Shown here one piece after another: positions 53,639 through 62,686 of a stretch of DNA of 64,000 nucleotides. The stretch spans positions 558,001 through 622,000 of the forward strand of contig CAWDMC010000023.1 of the NCBI GenBank assembly GCA_963803295.1, given 5' to 3'. Position 1 is the stretch's first letter, and every line of letters begins with the position of its first letter. The translations under genes and the position numbers were made by a program. Source of the DNA: CAWDMC01 sp963803295. GTDB lineage: Bacteria; Acidobacteriota; Terriglobia; UBA7540. The notes under the pieces are model-generated. The model did no database searches, was not told the DNA's origin, and saw only the letters and a list, made by a program, of their open reading frames with translations.

Positions 53639-54988
53639 CTAATTCGCCTTGCAGTGTTGTGCGCTCCGGATTTCTTCGATCCGCTTAAGGAACGTATTTG
53701 TCCATTGGTCAAGCGCGGCTTCGTCCACGTTCTGGGCGCCGCCGGCTCGCAATCTGCGGACCTGTGACTGGTCCGTCATATTGAATCGCGCCACTCGGAA
53801 GACGGACTTCACGGTTTCGCGATCCAAACGCGCCACCCGTTGGATCATGAGATCCTGCGCCTCCTTCAACACCTGCTTGTCGCCCAACAAGGTCGCCCGC
53901 AGTTCGCAATTCGCCTGATTTAAAAAGACTGTTTGCGGTTCCCAGGCGCTGAAGATGCCACGTGGGTTGGTGCCGAAAACATCGAACCCGCTTCTCTTCT
54001 TTCCGAAGGTCGAACCGAGATCATGAACGTAGATCACGGGTTTGCGGCAAACCTTGGAATGGCCAGGGGTTTCCGGCTCCCACTCGGCGCAATCCAACCG
54101 GTTCTGCTGCGGCAAAGCATTGTGATAATGGATAAGTCCCAAGGCGAGCCGGTAAGCATCGTACTCGACCTTTTGCTGGTGAGTCCATTCGCCATCAGCA
54201 TAAAACTTGGCCACGTCGGTCCATGACCAGGTCTCATCGTCATCCGGATTGATCTGGTCCCACGGCAGTTCGCGCTCCGCGTTCACTATCTTGAAAACGG
54301 AGGGTGAATCCTTGAGCGACGCCTTGTTGTTGGTTAGCTTTCCTCCGAAAGGATCGTCCGTACAGCCGATACAGCTGGCTGACCCGGCCGGGTACACATG
54401 GTCCGCGGGAAAACCCAGCAACCACATGAATCGTGTGGCCGCGACGGCAGTGAAGACTTCATTGAAGCGGGGATCGTGGCCGGGGTACGGTGGCTTGAGG
54501 TACTTTATTTTGAATGCGTCGGCCTTGATCTGGTGTTCGTTCTTATCGTCATCGCGGGGATACAGCGATGCTTTTCTCTCTCCACTTTTGTCCTTGTCAA
54601 TTACAACTTTCACATCGCCGATTCGGATGGCTTCTCCCTTCCGGCTATAGAAAGCGCCGTCTCCCGTCATATGCCAGCACTGAAACTTCAGGCTGTCACC
54701 GGGGACCTTCTGGAAAGCGTAGTGCGGACGAAAATAGCAATTGATGGTGTCAGCATCCGTAAAGTAGGCAAATCGGTTCTTGTCAGGCTCAGCCAGGTCG
54801 AAGTCGGGGCCGTTGGTAATCTGAGCGGGGCTCAAAGTGGGCTGGTCCACCATAATTCTCGCCGCGCGAACACACGGTAACTTCTGGTCCTTCGTCATTT
54901 GATCTGGTACGTCACAGACATTGGATTGCGCGGAGGCGCCGGTGCCAGCGAAGAGCAGGAATATTGTGAAAATCATCGAGCGGAACAT
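53639..54988 (-). CDS. Secreted protein of unknown family, paralogue A
   Basis: A 449-residue exported protein with AAGGGGG 7 bases before the ATG and a clear signal peptide (MFRSMIFTIFLLFAGTGASA). It is related end to end with the protein at 55039-56391: both share TRFMWLLGFPADHVYP or its equivalent, a Cys-x-x-Cys pair (SCIGCTDDP), WSWTDVAKF, a GLIHYHNALPQQNRLDC block and VHDLGSTFG. The latter two, spaced about 45 residues apart, recall the catalytic and metal-binding loops of kinase-like folds, but here the first loop has His-Tyr-His-Asn in place of the paralogue's His-Ser-Asp-Asn. No family is known to me; the kinase idea is tentative. Confidence 0.75.
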   Translation of the reverse strand: MFRSMIFTIFLLFAGTGASAQSNVCDVPDQMTKDQKLPCVRAARIMVDQPTLSPAQITNGPDFDLAEPDKNRFAYFTDADTINCYFRPHYAFQKVPGDSLKFQCWHMTGDGAFYSRKGEAIRIGDVKVVIDKDKSGERKASLYPRDDDKNEHQIKADAFKIKYLKPPYPGHDPRFNEVFTAVAATRFMWLLGFPADHVYPAGSASCIGCTDDPFGGKLTNNKASLKDSPSVFKIVNAERELPWDQINPDDDETWSWTDVAKFYADGEWTHQQKVEYDAYRLALGLIHYHNALPQQNRLDCAEWEPETPGHSKVCRKPVIYVHDLGSTFGKKRSGFDVFGTNPRGIFSAWEPQTVFLNQANCELRATLLGDKQVLKEAQDLMIQRVARLDRETVKSVFRVARFNMTDQSQVRRLRAGGAQNVDEAALDQWTNTFLKRIEEIRSAQHCKAN

Positions 54989-55038
54989 CGTAGAACCCCC
55001 TTTAGTCGAAGCTCACCAGCACAATCAGATCGAGCGTC

Positions 55039-56391
55039 TCAGTGAGGCGGAGCCGAACAATAATTGGGCACAGTGGAAAGCCCCTTGGGGTTGTCGACCG
55101 CGGCAAGGTCTGCCGGCTTATTTTTCCAGCGGCAGCGCCCACTGGCGAGTTCCTCGCGTTTAGCCTTAAAAGCCTCCACCCATTGCTTCTCGACGGTGGC
55201 CTCATCCAAGCCCTGTTTGAATGAGCCATCGCTATTGTGGTACTTCGGCATCGAGGCTACGCGTGAGACCTTAAATAAATCAGTGAGTTGCCCATCCGAC
55301 AGCTGGCACATCAGGCCTGCAAGAAAACGCCGCCCTTCTTCGCTGACGGTCGGATCCGCGAGACCATCCTTGGCTGACCAGCTCTTGCTTAATTGCGCTT
55401 GGCATACCGGGCAATCAGCTTCGTTCATTCCCGGTTTCCCCGTCTTCTTCCACACGTGCTTGCCGGACCACACCTGCAGATTCATCTTGGCACTGTCATT
55501 GCTCGTGAACGCGCCGCCTCCTCCCAGAGTGGCACCTACATCCTGGACGATCATCTTCGATTCCCGGCAGGTTGTTGTGAAGGGATGGGTGTTCTGGTCT
55601 ACCTTTGCGCCATCGCAGACCAGCCGCTGCTGCGGGGGTTTGTTATCGCTGTGCTGGATGAAGGCCGCCAACAGTGTCAGGCCGTCCTTCTCGTAGCTTG
55701 GCCGGCCGTTGGCTTGTTCGAACTCTTTCCAACTCCATCCCTGGTCGGGTTTCCCCTCTTCGTACATCTTGTGCCCGGCGTATTTCCTAACGATAATCGC
55801 CGCATCGTAGGAGCGTGTGCCTTTATCCCCAGAGCCGGATTCCGGATCGGCCGGGCAATTGTTGCACTCCACGTCTACCGGGAACCAAGAATCGGCGTAG
55901 AAGCCAAGAGCCCACATCAGGCGTGTGGAAACGACTTCTGCGTAGATCTCATTGTCGGCACCGCCAAACTTCACTTTGACCGGTTCTTCGTCCATTTGTG
56001 GGGTCAGCACCTGAACCTGGCCGTCCGCACCTTCGACCTTCGTGATCTTGCAGGAGAACTTAGGCGTCTTGCCGCCCATTTGGGAGCCTGGCTTATCGAA
56101 ATCGCAGAAGACTTTGTCGTTGGGATGGAATTGAAACTGTTTGGGGTTCTGTTCTGGTCCTTGCATGATGTTCGCGTCACTTACGGCTTTAGGCGCAAAA
56201 ATCGAAGCCGCTTGGATTGCGGCCATACGGTCTTTCGGCGTGTAGAACGCTTTGTCCACCTTCTGGTCCGAGGCGGACGGGGAATTCTGCGCCCGGCAAG
56301 GAGTACCAGCGATCAGGAGCAAGAGCGGAATGAACAGTGTTCGGCCCCTGGTGATCCCGGCGTGTGCGTCCCGAATGACGCTCCGGTCCAT
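55039..56391 (-). CDS. Secreted protein of unknown family, paralogue B
   Basis: A 450-residue exported protein from the ATG at 56391, with signal peptide TLFIPLLLLIAGTPCRA. Blocks shared with paralogue A: TRLMWALGFYADSWFPVDVE, CNNCPADP, WSWKEFEQ, LAAFIQHSDNKPPQQRLVC, MIVQDVGATLG and RRFLAGLMCQLSDGQLTDLF. Residues H-S-D-N-K near 245 and D-V-G near 285 could be a catalytic loop and a metal-binding DxG of an atypical secreted kinase; this is inference from spacing only. Several conserved Cys suit a periplasmic or extracellular location. It lies 50 bases upstream of paralogue A, same strand. Confidence 0.75.
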   Translation of the reverse strand: MDRSVIRDAHAGITRGRTLFIPLLLLIAGTPCRAQNSPSASDQKVDKAFYTPKDRMAAIQAASIFAPKAVSDANIMQGPEQNPKQFQFHPNDKVFCDFDKPGSQMGGKTPKFSCKITKVEGADGQVQVLTPQMDEEPVKVKFGGADNEIYAEVVSTRLMWALGFYADSWFPVDVECNNCPADPESGSGDKGTRSYDAAIIVRKYAGHKMYEEGKPDQGWSWKEFEQANGRPSYEKDGLTLLAAFIQHSDNKPPQQRLVCDGAKVDQNTHPFTTTCRESKMIVQDVGATLGGGGAFTSNDSAKMNLQVWSGKHVWKKTGKPGMNEADCPVCQAQLSKSWSAKDGLADPTVSEEGRRFLAGLMCQLSDGQLTDLFKVSRVASMPKYHNSDGSFKQGLDEATVEKQWVEAFKAKREELASGRCRWKNKPADLAAVDNPKGLSTVPNYCSAPPH

Positions 56392-57175
56392 GATAAACTT
56401 AGACTCGTTCTTGGTCCGCTTTGCTTGGTGTTGGACGTCTTGGTCAGCGGCTTGCCAAATCCTGTCTGGCTTTCGAAAATCTGCACCATCGGCACCCATG
56501 ATAAGGTTTCTCCATTCTACCAACTAGCTCCCCTTGAATTGGTGCAGTTAGTCTGCATTTCGTTTCTTTCGGACACCAACCCGAGGCCATCACGCCGAAA
56601 TGGACGCGGTTTGATTGCGTACGGAAACGGTACGGCAGCCAGGGATCTCGCATACCCAGTAGGTTCTGTGGGCCCTACTCCGACATTTCCGTTCTGGCTG
56701 TCCTGAGCGCATGAGTATACATCCTGCGAGCGCGTTTGCAATTACAATTGTGCGGTGGGCGTGGGCCGGTTATCCGTTTTATTACTTAGCTTTAGAGTAG
56801 GCTCCTGCAATAAGGGATGTGTTGCAAAGATTGTCGAGAGGATTCAACCCGAACTAGATCAGTCGTGGATTGTTGACCTTTGACCCTGGTCCTTCTGGAC
56901 TCCCTTTTTAACCGTGAGTCGCAGGCAATCCCTATTCTTGTTGCTCGAGATGTTGTTGAGAGATTGAACCGGCCGATGACGGCAGCATTTTCGTAGGACT
57001 CCTTCTTCTTTGGATTCACGAATCGCTGGCGCATAGCATTGGGACTGGTCCGTGTTGATCACCCGCAGCAAGCCTCTGGCTATATCCCGGATCGAGCTCC
57101 GGCAATGAAGATTGCATTTGATTACATGTCCATAGGTTCTCACTCCTAAGATTAAGGCGGGCATTCTTACGCTCC
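56392..57175. other. Non-coding gap of about 780 bases
   Basis: Between the secreted-protein operon and the oxidoreductase gene. No frame shows a ribosome-binding site or family resemblance. The left end should contain the promoter for the operon of paralogues A and B. Nothing else recognised. Confidence 0.45.
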
Positions 57176-58795
57176 TCAGACCTTCCCCTGTGGCAGGCCG
57201 AGCCTGAAGCGTAGCCGGTCGTACTCTCGAAGGGGGGCGAACACCTCCGGTTCCTCAAAAGGCCACAAACTGCAGCGCGGCAATTTCGAGCTTGTGGCAT
57301 CAAGAATGGCGTTCGTGGCTCGCCGTGCCGCTTCGTTAGCCGCTTCCATCGTTGCCAGATCGGTATAGGTTCGAACGTAGTCAGATGCCAGGAACAGGTT
57401 GGCGATCTCGGTGTGCGCATCCGGCCGGTACTGGAGTGATCCTACCGTGTTGATGAGCAGTGGTTCAAGGTTGGTGACGCTGGTGGGATTAGGAAACTCA
57501 ATGTCGGGGTCGAGAAACCAGGTGATGAGGTTCGCCACTTCAAGCCGGCGCGCTCCATTCGCGTCGAGCGCAGACTTCATCTGGGCCCACGTCTCATTCT
57601 TGATCTCTTCCGCGGCGAGCTCCATGGCAGGCTTGCCATAAAGAACTCCCGGCTCCTGCCATTCGGAGATCACCACCGAGAGGATGCCGCCCACCCGGCC
57701 GTCACCGTAGTCGGCAAGGTCCATTCCCTTCCAGAACTGGCGCTGAGAAATGGCAGTCAGCGCCCAGGGAGAGTCCACGAAGTTCACGTGGCCTGGGATA
57801 AGAGGCAAGTCCTTCTCGAAATAGAACTGAAGGCCGTTCATCCAGCGAGTCTGCAGCTTACCCAGGTTTGCGAGCGACGGAGCTGCGATCTTGACCGAAT
57901 CCGTCACCACCGTGCTCATCACCTCAACCGGCAGCGCGGCAATGTAGTAGTCGGCAGCGGCATGAACGGCCTGCCCTGACTGATCAACGGTAATACCCTT
58001 CACCAGCCCGTCAGCGAGATCAATTGACTTCACCCGCGACGCTGGATGCAGTTTCACACCGAGTGCGGTGAGGTGGGCCACCCAGGGATCGATCCAGACG
58101 TCATTGGTCGGCCCGTTAAGCAGGCGGTCGAAGCCTTGGGGTGTCAGCAGGCCAAGGAAGAGCTGCAACAAGATGTCGCCCACCGTACGGAGGCTCGAAA
58201 CTTCAGCACGCATGGCCACCAGCGAGCGTGTCAATCCCTGGCCCAGGTATCGCTGGTACAAGAGCGACTTGTTTTTCGCGTCGATAAAGTCCCACCAGGC
58301 GATGTTTTCGTACTCGGCCAGCCGCCGCTCGGCACAGGAGGTCAGCAACACCAGCAGCCGGTCCACAAAGAACCGTGTCTCGTCGCCGGGGATGCCCAGG
58401 GAAGAGAATAGCGAGCTGAGGACCGTCAGCCAGTCGTCCAGCGTCTGCGGACAGCGAGAGGGCTCGAAAACAGAAGATTGACCCGCCCGCGCGATCTCAA
58501 TCCGGCTGGAGTAGACGAGGTTGTCAAAAACCCCATTCACGTTGGCCCCGAAAGGGATGCGCTTCATGGTGTCGGGCAGGTGCTTGTAGAAGCTGGGAAA
58601 GAAGCGGAAGCCGTGCTCGCCCGGAAGATCCTTGCGGCCTCCGGTTCCTGTACCGATCACCGACAGGCTGCGGGCCTTGCCACCCCATGCCGTCTTCGAC
58701 TCGTAGACGTCTACAGCGAAGCCGCGCTCCGCCAGCTCCTGGGCAGCACTCAGGCCACCCACACCACCGCCGAGCACAACGACCTGCGGCGCCAT
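57176..58795 (-). CDS. FAD-dependent oxidoreductase, amine-oxidase/phytoene-desaturase superfamily
   Basis: A 539-residue flavoenzyme. The ATG at 58795 is preceded by GGAGG at 8 bases. The N-terminal Rossmann motif QVVVLGGGVGGLSAAQELAE then VDVYESKTAWGGKARS binds FAD; HGFRFFPSFYKHLPDTMKRI is the substrate-domain block seen in hydroxysqualene dehydroxylase (HpnE)-like and carotenoid-desaturase-like proteins. The C-terminal FAD motif is LFLASDYVRTYTDLATMEAA. No hopanoid or carotenoid gene is nearby, so substrate is open. It is a single gene, with RraA-like gene 134 bases upstream. Confidence 0.85.
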   Translation of the reverse strand: MAPQVVVLGGGVGGLSAAQELAERGFAVDVYESKTAWGGKARSLSVIGTGTGGRKDLPGEHGFRFFPSFYKHLPDTMKRIPFGANVNGVFDNLVYSSRIEIARAGQSSVFEPSRCPQTLDDWLTVLSSLFSSLGIPGDETRFFVDRLLVLLTSCAERRLAEYENIAWWDFIDAKNKSLLYQRYLGQGLTRSLVAMRAEVSSLRTVGDILLQLFLGLLTPQGFDRLLNGPTNDVWIDPWVAHLTALGVKLHPASRVKSIDLADGLVKGITVDQSGQAVHAAADYYIAALPVEVMSTVVTDSVKIAAPSLANLGKLQTRWMNGLQFYFEKDLPLIPGHVNFVDSPWALTAISQRQFWKGMDLADYGDGRVGGILSVVISEWQEPGVLYGKPAMELAAEEIKNETWAQMKSALDANGARRLEVANLITWFLDPDIEFPNPTSVTNLEPLLINTVGSLQYRPDAHTEIANLFLASDYVRTYTDLATMEAANEAARRATNAILDATSSKLPRCSLWPFEEPEVFAPLREYDRLRFRLGLPQGKV

Positions 58796-58929
58796 GGTTG
58801 TCACCTCCAGAGTGATTTATCCTTTCAAAATATTTGATTGCTTAGGAATTTGGTCGACATTCTCCCAGCTGGCAGCAACGCAGTCATCACTCCGACCCGC
58901 GATGCGAGCGGAACCTAGGGCCGGTCCAC

Positions 58930-59667
58930 CTATCTGGGCGGAACGATCCCCACGCCTCCGGTACTCCCGGCTCCAGCGGCTTTGATGGTCTCGCGCAGTT
59001 TCTCCACAGTAAATCCGGGTGACTGGCAGACTTCCATCACCCTGTGGTTTCTCTCCAACAATTCCGCGGCGGCGCGTGGGATCTCAGGGGCGATCTGTTT
59101 GGGGATGTTCAGCACGCCGTGACGGTCGCCGTGTAGCAGATCACCAGGACGCACCTCCATGCCGCCCACTTGGATGACGCTACCGTAATCGATGATGCGA
59201 GCGTAGGCATGCGAGACCGCGACATTACGGGCAAAAAGGTGGAAACCCATCTCATGTACCGCCGGCAACTTGCGCACCGCACCATTGGTAACATATCCCA
59301 CGCAGCGCAGTCCCTTAAGCATGGCTGCGTGCACGTCGCCGACAAAGGCCCCGACCCCAGGCTGCTCATCAATATCCTCCAGCACGACGATGCGCGGCAC
59401 GGGCACATCGAGGATGCTGGCCCACCACTCGGTGCGATCGTGGAAGGTGTGGCCCGACATGGGCCGGTCACCCGTCCGCAGCCTGGCAGTGGCGGCATAG
59501 CCCACCATCGGCGGCAAGTCTTCGAACATACAGCGAACGCTGGAGCTGGCAAACCCCACGTTTCGGGCCCTCAGGTCAAACATCTCGATGGCATCCTCAA
59601 CAGTGCAGGTGTCGAGCAGGCGGAGCGCCTCAAGCACGTCTTCCCCCAACCAGGGTCGCATAGCCAT
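58930..59667 (-). CDS. RraA-like protein (dimethylmenaquinone methyltransferase-like fold)
   Basis: A 245-residue RraA-family protein with AAGGAG 7 bases upstream of the ATG. LDTCTVEDAIEMFDLRARNV, VGYAATARL, GAFVGDVHAAMLKGLRCVGY, TNGAVRKLPAV and GMEVRPGDLLHGDRHGVLNIP are the family blocks; the G-x-x-x-R-D-like catalytic site of HMG/CHA aldolases is partly present (TNGAVRKL). Family members are either RNase E inhibitors or aldolases; the length and Asp/Arg pattern favour the aldolase-like branch. An RNase E/G is in this window, but no link is shown. Confidence 0.85.
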   Translation of the reverse strand: MAMRPWLGEDVLEALRLLDTCTVEDAIEMFDLRARNVGFASSSVRCMFEDLPPMVGYAATARLRTGDRPMSGHTFHDRTEWWASILDVPVPRIVVLEDIDEQPGVGAFVGDVHAAMLKGLRCVGYVTNGAVRKLPAVHEMGFHLFARNVAVSHAYARIIDYGSVIQVGGMEVRPGDLLHGDRHGVLNIPKQIAPEIPRAAAELLERNHRVMEVCQSPGFTVEKLRETIKAAGAGSTGGVGIVPPR

Positions 59668-59737
59668 ACCTAAACTCCTTTTTTTGACTCTAATGGTTCA
59701 AGGCGTCCCACGGTTTTCTGAAAAGAACCCGAGCGAT

Positions 59738-60263
59738 TCAGACGGGCCGCCGGAAATGATCCAGCAGCAGGAAGATCGGCAGCGCCAGGGCCACATTCAC
59801 CAGGACGGCGCTGGTCAGATCGAGCGGCCGGAATTCTGGCGGGTATTGCGCCTGTGATTCCAGAAGCCGTTGCAGAAGAAAATAGCAGACGTTATGGACG
59901 AGGACCAAGACCCCCACCACACTGAAGCGGGTTGGCATCTGCTCCAGGTCAAATTTGAAGCTCGAGGCCGGCCGCGAGATATCCGGCTAGGGCTTTAACC
60001 ATGCCGAATACTCCCAAGGGGCCGTGGGCCAGCAGGTCCTGCGCGAGTCCCATGCCTGTCCCCAGACCGATGCCAAACACTTTGTGGCGACGCAGCATGG
60101 AAAAGTAGAGGGTGATCAGCAAGGGCAGGTCCATTAGCCGCGCAAGCGGCAACTTCACTGGCAAATAACTCTGAAAGAGTAACGCGAGGAACATCGAGAC
60201 GGCGATAGCGACCGGATGAACCCGGTGAACGGCAGCGGAACTGCTGGAGGTGGTGTTCGACAT
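59738..60263 (-). pseudogene. mreD: MreD rod-shape protein, split by one frameshift
   Basis: A small membrane partner of MreC in the elongasome. The first part (60263 to 59949, 104 residues) reads AIAVSMFLALLFQSYLPVKL, LPLLITLYFSMLRRHKVFGI, FGMVKALAGYLAAGLELQ and stops. The second part continues in the +1 frame, FDLEQMPTRFSVVGVLVLVHN, LVNVALALPIFLLLDHF, to 59738. Removing one A from AAA at the break (59953-59955) yields LELQFDLEQMPTRF and a normal MreD of about 174 residues. Alternatively the second half could be reinitiated at ATG 59938 (GGAG just upstream). The gene is 48 bases after mreC. Confidence 0.85.
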
Positions 60264-60311
60264 GGAAAGGAACGGTGGGTGGGGACACCCGGCGGCAAAC
60301 GGCCTTGGGAT

Positions 60312-61247
60312 TCACCTTTTCCCGCCGGGTGGCCGGACCAGAACCTGCTGTTCGATACGGACGGGCTTGGCGGCGACAAGCACATCTTCAAGGCGATCGA
60401 GGGCCGTCGCCGGGCGCACCACAATGTTCTTGTAGATATTCCCTTCGCCTACGCTGGTGACAGTACCGACGAGCAGACCCTTGGGATAGATCTGGTCGAG
60501 ACCTGAGGTCAACACTTGATCGCCGTCCTGCACCGAATCTTCGTTCATGATGTACTGCAAACGGCAGAGTCGCGAGTCGCCCTTAAGCACACCTTGGATG
60601 CGGGTGCGGTCCAGCAGACAGCCGACGCCACTGGCGGGATCCGTGATGAGAAGAACCTGGGAGGTGTAGGGGTAAACGGCAACGATCTTGCCCACCACCC
60701 CACTCTGGGTAAGGACAGCCAGGTCGGGGGTGAGGCCAGCGTCACCACCTTTGTCGATATAGACGGCGCTGGAGTTTTCGCCAGGACTGATGGCAATGAC
60801 TTCGGCGGCCACGGTGCTGAACGGCAGATGCTGCTTGAGCTCGAGCAGGGCATGGAGGCGATCACCCTCGGCACTCTTTTCCGAGAGCTGACGAATCCGG
60901 AACTGGGCGTCGATCAACTGCACGCGAAGGTCACGGTTTTCCCGTTCCGTGCTCCACAGGCCGTGCACTCTACTCACGGCACCGGTCGTGGCGTTCACAG
61001 TAGCGCCCAAGCTCGCCTGGAAGGGGTGGAGGACCGCCACCATCCACACTCTGAACAGAGGCGCCTGACGGTTCTCCGCTGTCTGGCCGGTGACCTGAAA
61101 CGACAGCAAAAGCAACTGCACCAGCAGTACGGCCACAAGCACAAAAAAAGCGCCGTGCCGCAGGATGAAGGCCTGCATCTTTTCGGGAGCATCCCGGGTG
61201 GCGGGGGAGGCCGCGCGGCTAAAGAGGCGAGCATTCGGGTCGTACAT
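60312..61247 (-). CDS. mreC: Rod-shape-determining protein MreC
   Basis: A 311-residue bitopic inner-membrane protein linking MreB filaments with PBP2. A short cytoplasmic tail is followed by one membrane helix (GAFFVLVAVLLVQLLLLSFQ), a coiled coil (ERENRDLRVQLIDAQFRIRQLSEK) and the double beta-barrel domain: VIAISPGENSSAVYIDKG, SGVVGKIVAVYPYTSQVLL, GVLKGDSRLCRLQYI and GDQVLTSGLDQIYPKGLLVG. The length is typical. It is 153 bases downstream of mreB. Confidence 0.93.
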   Translation of the reverse strand: MYDPNARLFSRAASPATRDAPEKMQAFILRHGAFFVLVAVLLVQLLLLSFQVTGQTAENRQAPLFRVWMVAVLHPFQASLGATVNATTGAVSRVHGLWSTERENRDLRVQLIDAQFRIRQLSEKSAEGDRLHALLELKQHLPFSTVAAEVIAISPGENSSAVYIDKGGDAGLTPDLAVLTQSGVVGKIVAVYPYTSQVLLITDPASGVGCLLDRTRIQGVLKGDSRLCRLQYIMNEDSVQDGDQVLTSGLDQIYPKGLLVGTVTSVGEGNIYKNIVVRPATALDRLEDVLVAAKPVRIEQQVLVRPPGGKR

Positions 61248-61400
61248 GGGACTTCGTCCTTTGTCCCTGGTCTTTCCTACTCGTCACACGGCCGGCCAAC
61301 TCGTAGAACCGGCTTACTGGAGCGCCCTCAGCCTTCAGAGTCCCAGCCCGGATTGAACAGCCTTTCATTAGTACAACAGACAAGGGAGCAAGGACAAGTA

Positions 61401-62426
61401 TTATTCTATCGCAACCCGGCGCAGGAGACTGAAATCCGTGAGCATGCGGCCAGTGCCCAGGCAAACGGAAGCCAGTGGATCCTCGGCGATCGAGACCGGC
61501 AGTCCGGTCTCCTCGCGGATGCGCTTGTCGAGGTTCTTGATCAACCCCCCGCCGCCGGTAAGGACGATACCGCGGTCGGAGATATCGGCGGAGAGCTCAG
61601 GCGGGGTCCGCTCGAGGGCGACGCGGATGGCGTTGAGGATTGTGGAGATGCATTCCGCCAGCGATTCGCGGATTTCGGTATCATCGATGGTGATGGTCTT
61701 GGGAATACCCTCGAGCAGGTGGCGGCCCTTGATTTCCATGGTGAGGGGTTTATCAAGCGGATACGCCGAACCGATCTCGATTTTGATCTGCTCCGCGGTA
61801 CGCTCACCTACTAGCAGGTTGTATTTGCGTTTCAAGTAGGCGGTGACGGCTTCATCCATCTCATTTCCGGCCACTCGCACCGAGCGGCTGTAAACAATTC
61901 CTGAAAGCGAGATGACTGCGATATCCGTCGTGCCGCCGCCGATATCCACAATCATGCTGCCGGAAGGCTCGGTAATGGGCAGTCCGGCACCGATGGCGGC
62001 CATCATGGCCTGCTCCACCAGGAAAACTTCGCTCGCCTTGGCGCGCATGGCCGAGTCTTGTACGGCACGCTTCTCTACCTGGGTGATCTCCGACGGCACA
62101 CCGATCACGATACGCGGGTGAACGAACATCTTGCGGTTGTGGGCCTTCTGGATGAAGTAGTTCAACATCTTTTCGGTGACTTTGAAGTCGGCGATGACGC
62201 CGTCCTTCAAAGGCCGGATGGCCACGATATTGCCTGGGGTGCGCCCGAGCATCTCTTTCGCTTCGCGCCCCACCCTTTCCACTTCTCCCGTGTTCTTGTT
62301 AATCGCCACAATGGAAGGCTCGTTAACCACGATGCCTTTACCCCTGGCATAAACGAGGGTGTTAGCCGTGCCCAGGTCAATGGCCAGGTCCGACGAGAAC
62401 ATACTGAAGAACGAACGGAAGTTCAT
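61401..62426 (-). CDS. mreB: Rod-shape-determining protein MreB (bacterial actin)
   Basis: A 341-residue actin-fold ATPase that forms membrane-bound filaments and directs lateral wall synthesis. The start FSSDLAIDLGTANTLVYARG is the phosphate-1 loop; MIVDIGGGTTDIAVISL is phosphate-2, and GIVLTGGGGLIKNLDKRI the adenosine loop. The length and sequence are highly conserved. It heads mreB-mreC-mreD on the minus strand; mrdA and rodA, normally next, are at the other end of the window. The ATG at 62426 follows the family start. Confidence 0.97.
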   Translation of the reverse strand: MNFRSFFSMFSSDLAIDLGTANTLVYARGKGIVVNEPSIVAINKNTGEVERVGREAKEMLGRTPGNIVAIRPLKDGVIADFKVTEKMLNYFIQKAHNRKMFVHPRIVIGVPSEITQVEKRAVQDSAMRAKASEVFLVEQAMMAAIGAGLPITEPSGSMIVDIGGGTTDIAVISLSGIVYSRSVRVAGNEMDEAVTAYLKRKYNLLVGERTAEQIKIEIGSAYPLDKPLTMEIKGRHLLEGIPKTITIDDTEIRESLAECISTILNAIRVALERTPPELSADISDRGIVLTGGGGLIKNLDKRIREETGLPVSIAEDPLASVCLGTGRMLTDFSLLRRVAIE

Positions 62427-62686
62427 TTAGCTCGGATATCCCCATTTCTCAGCTTCTGGGAAAAACGCACGGCAGGTGTCCCTCATCGGGACCACGATAC
62501 GAGGTTAAAGGCCAGAGTGTCCGTTGTCCCCCGAAACCCCGCAGCTAATCATTGTCGGCCAAGCTGGAGCAGGGGTCAAGACCCAAACTGGTTTGGCCGG
62601 GTTTTGGTTGAAGCGGTTGGATGGGCAATCAAAAAAGCAATGAGGGCTCCCGCTACCGCGAATCATTAACGCCCAAGCTTTCACGA
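62427..62686. other. Promoter region of mreB
   Basis: 260 bases between the cyclase stop and mreB start. No gene seen, and no confident promoter pair. Confidence 0.4.

Noticed and set aside
55393..56706. 437-codon plus-strand open frame
   Set aside because: Antisense to the secreted protein B, which has a signal peptide and a paralogue; the plus frame has neither.
58930..59667. Naming the RraA-like gene as an RNase E inhibitor (rraA)
   Set aside because: At 245 residues it is longer than RraA and closer in layout to aldolase-like members, and nothing ties it to the RNase E/G gene 50 kb away.
59938..59960. Programmed +1 frameshift in mreD at ATT-TGA-C, similar to the prfB CUU-UGA-C site
   Set aside because: The P-site codon is ATT, whose tRNA would pair badly after slipping to TTT, no Shine-Dalgarno-like stimulator lies 3 bases upstream, and four other genes show the same kind of single-base insertion, so error or decay is simpler.
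60516..61814. 432-codon plus-strand open frame
   Set aside because: Antisense to mreC and mreB, both unmistakable; a shadow of their codon bias.
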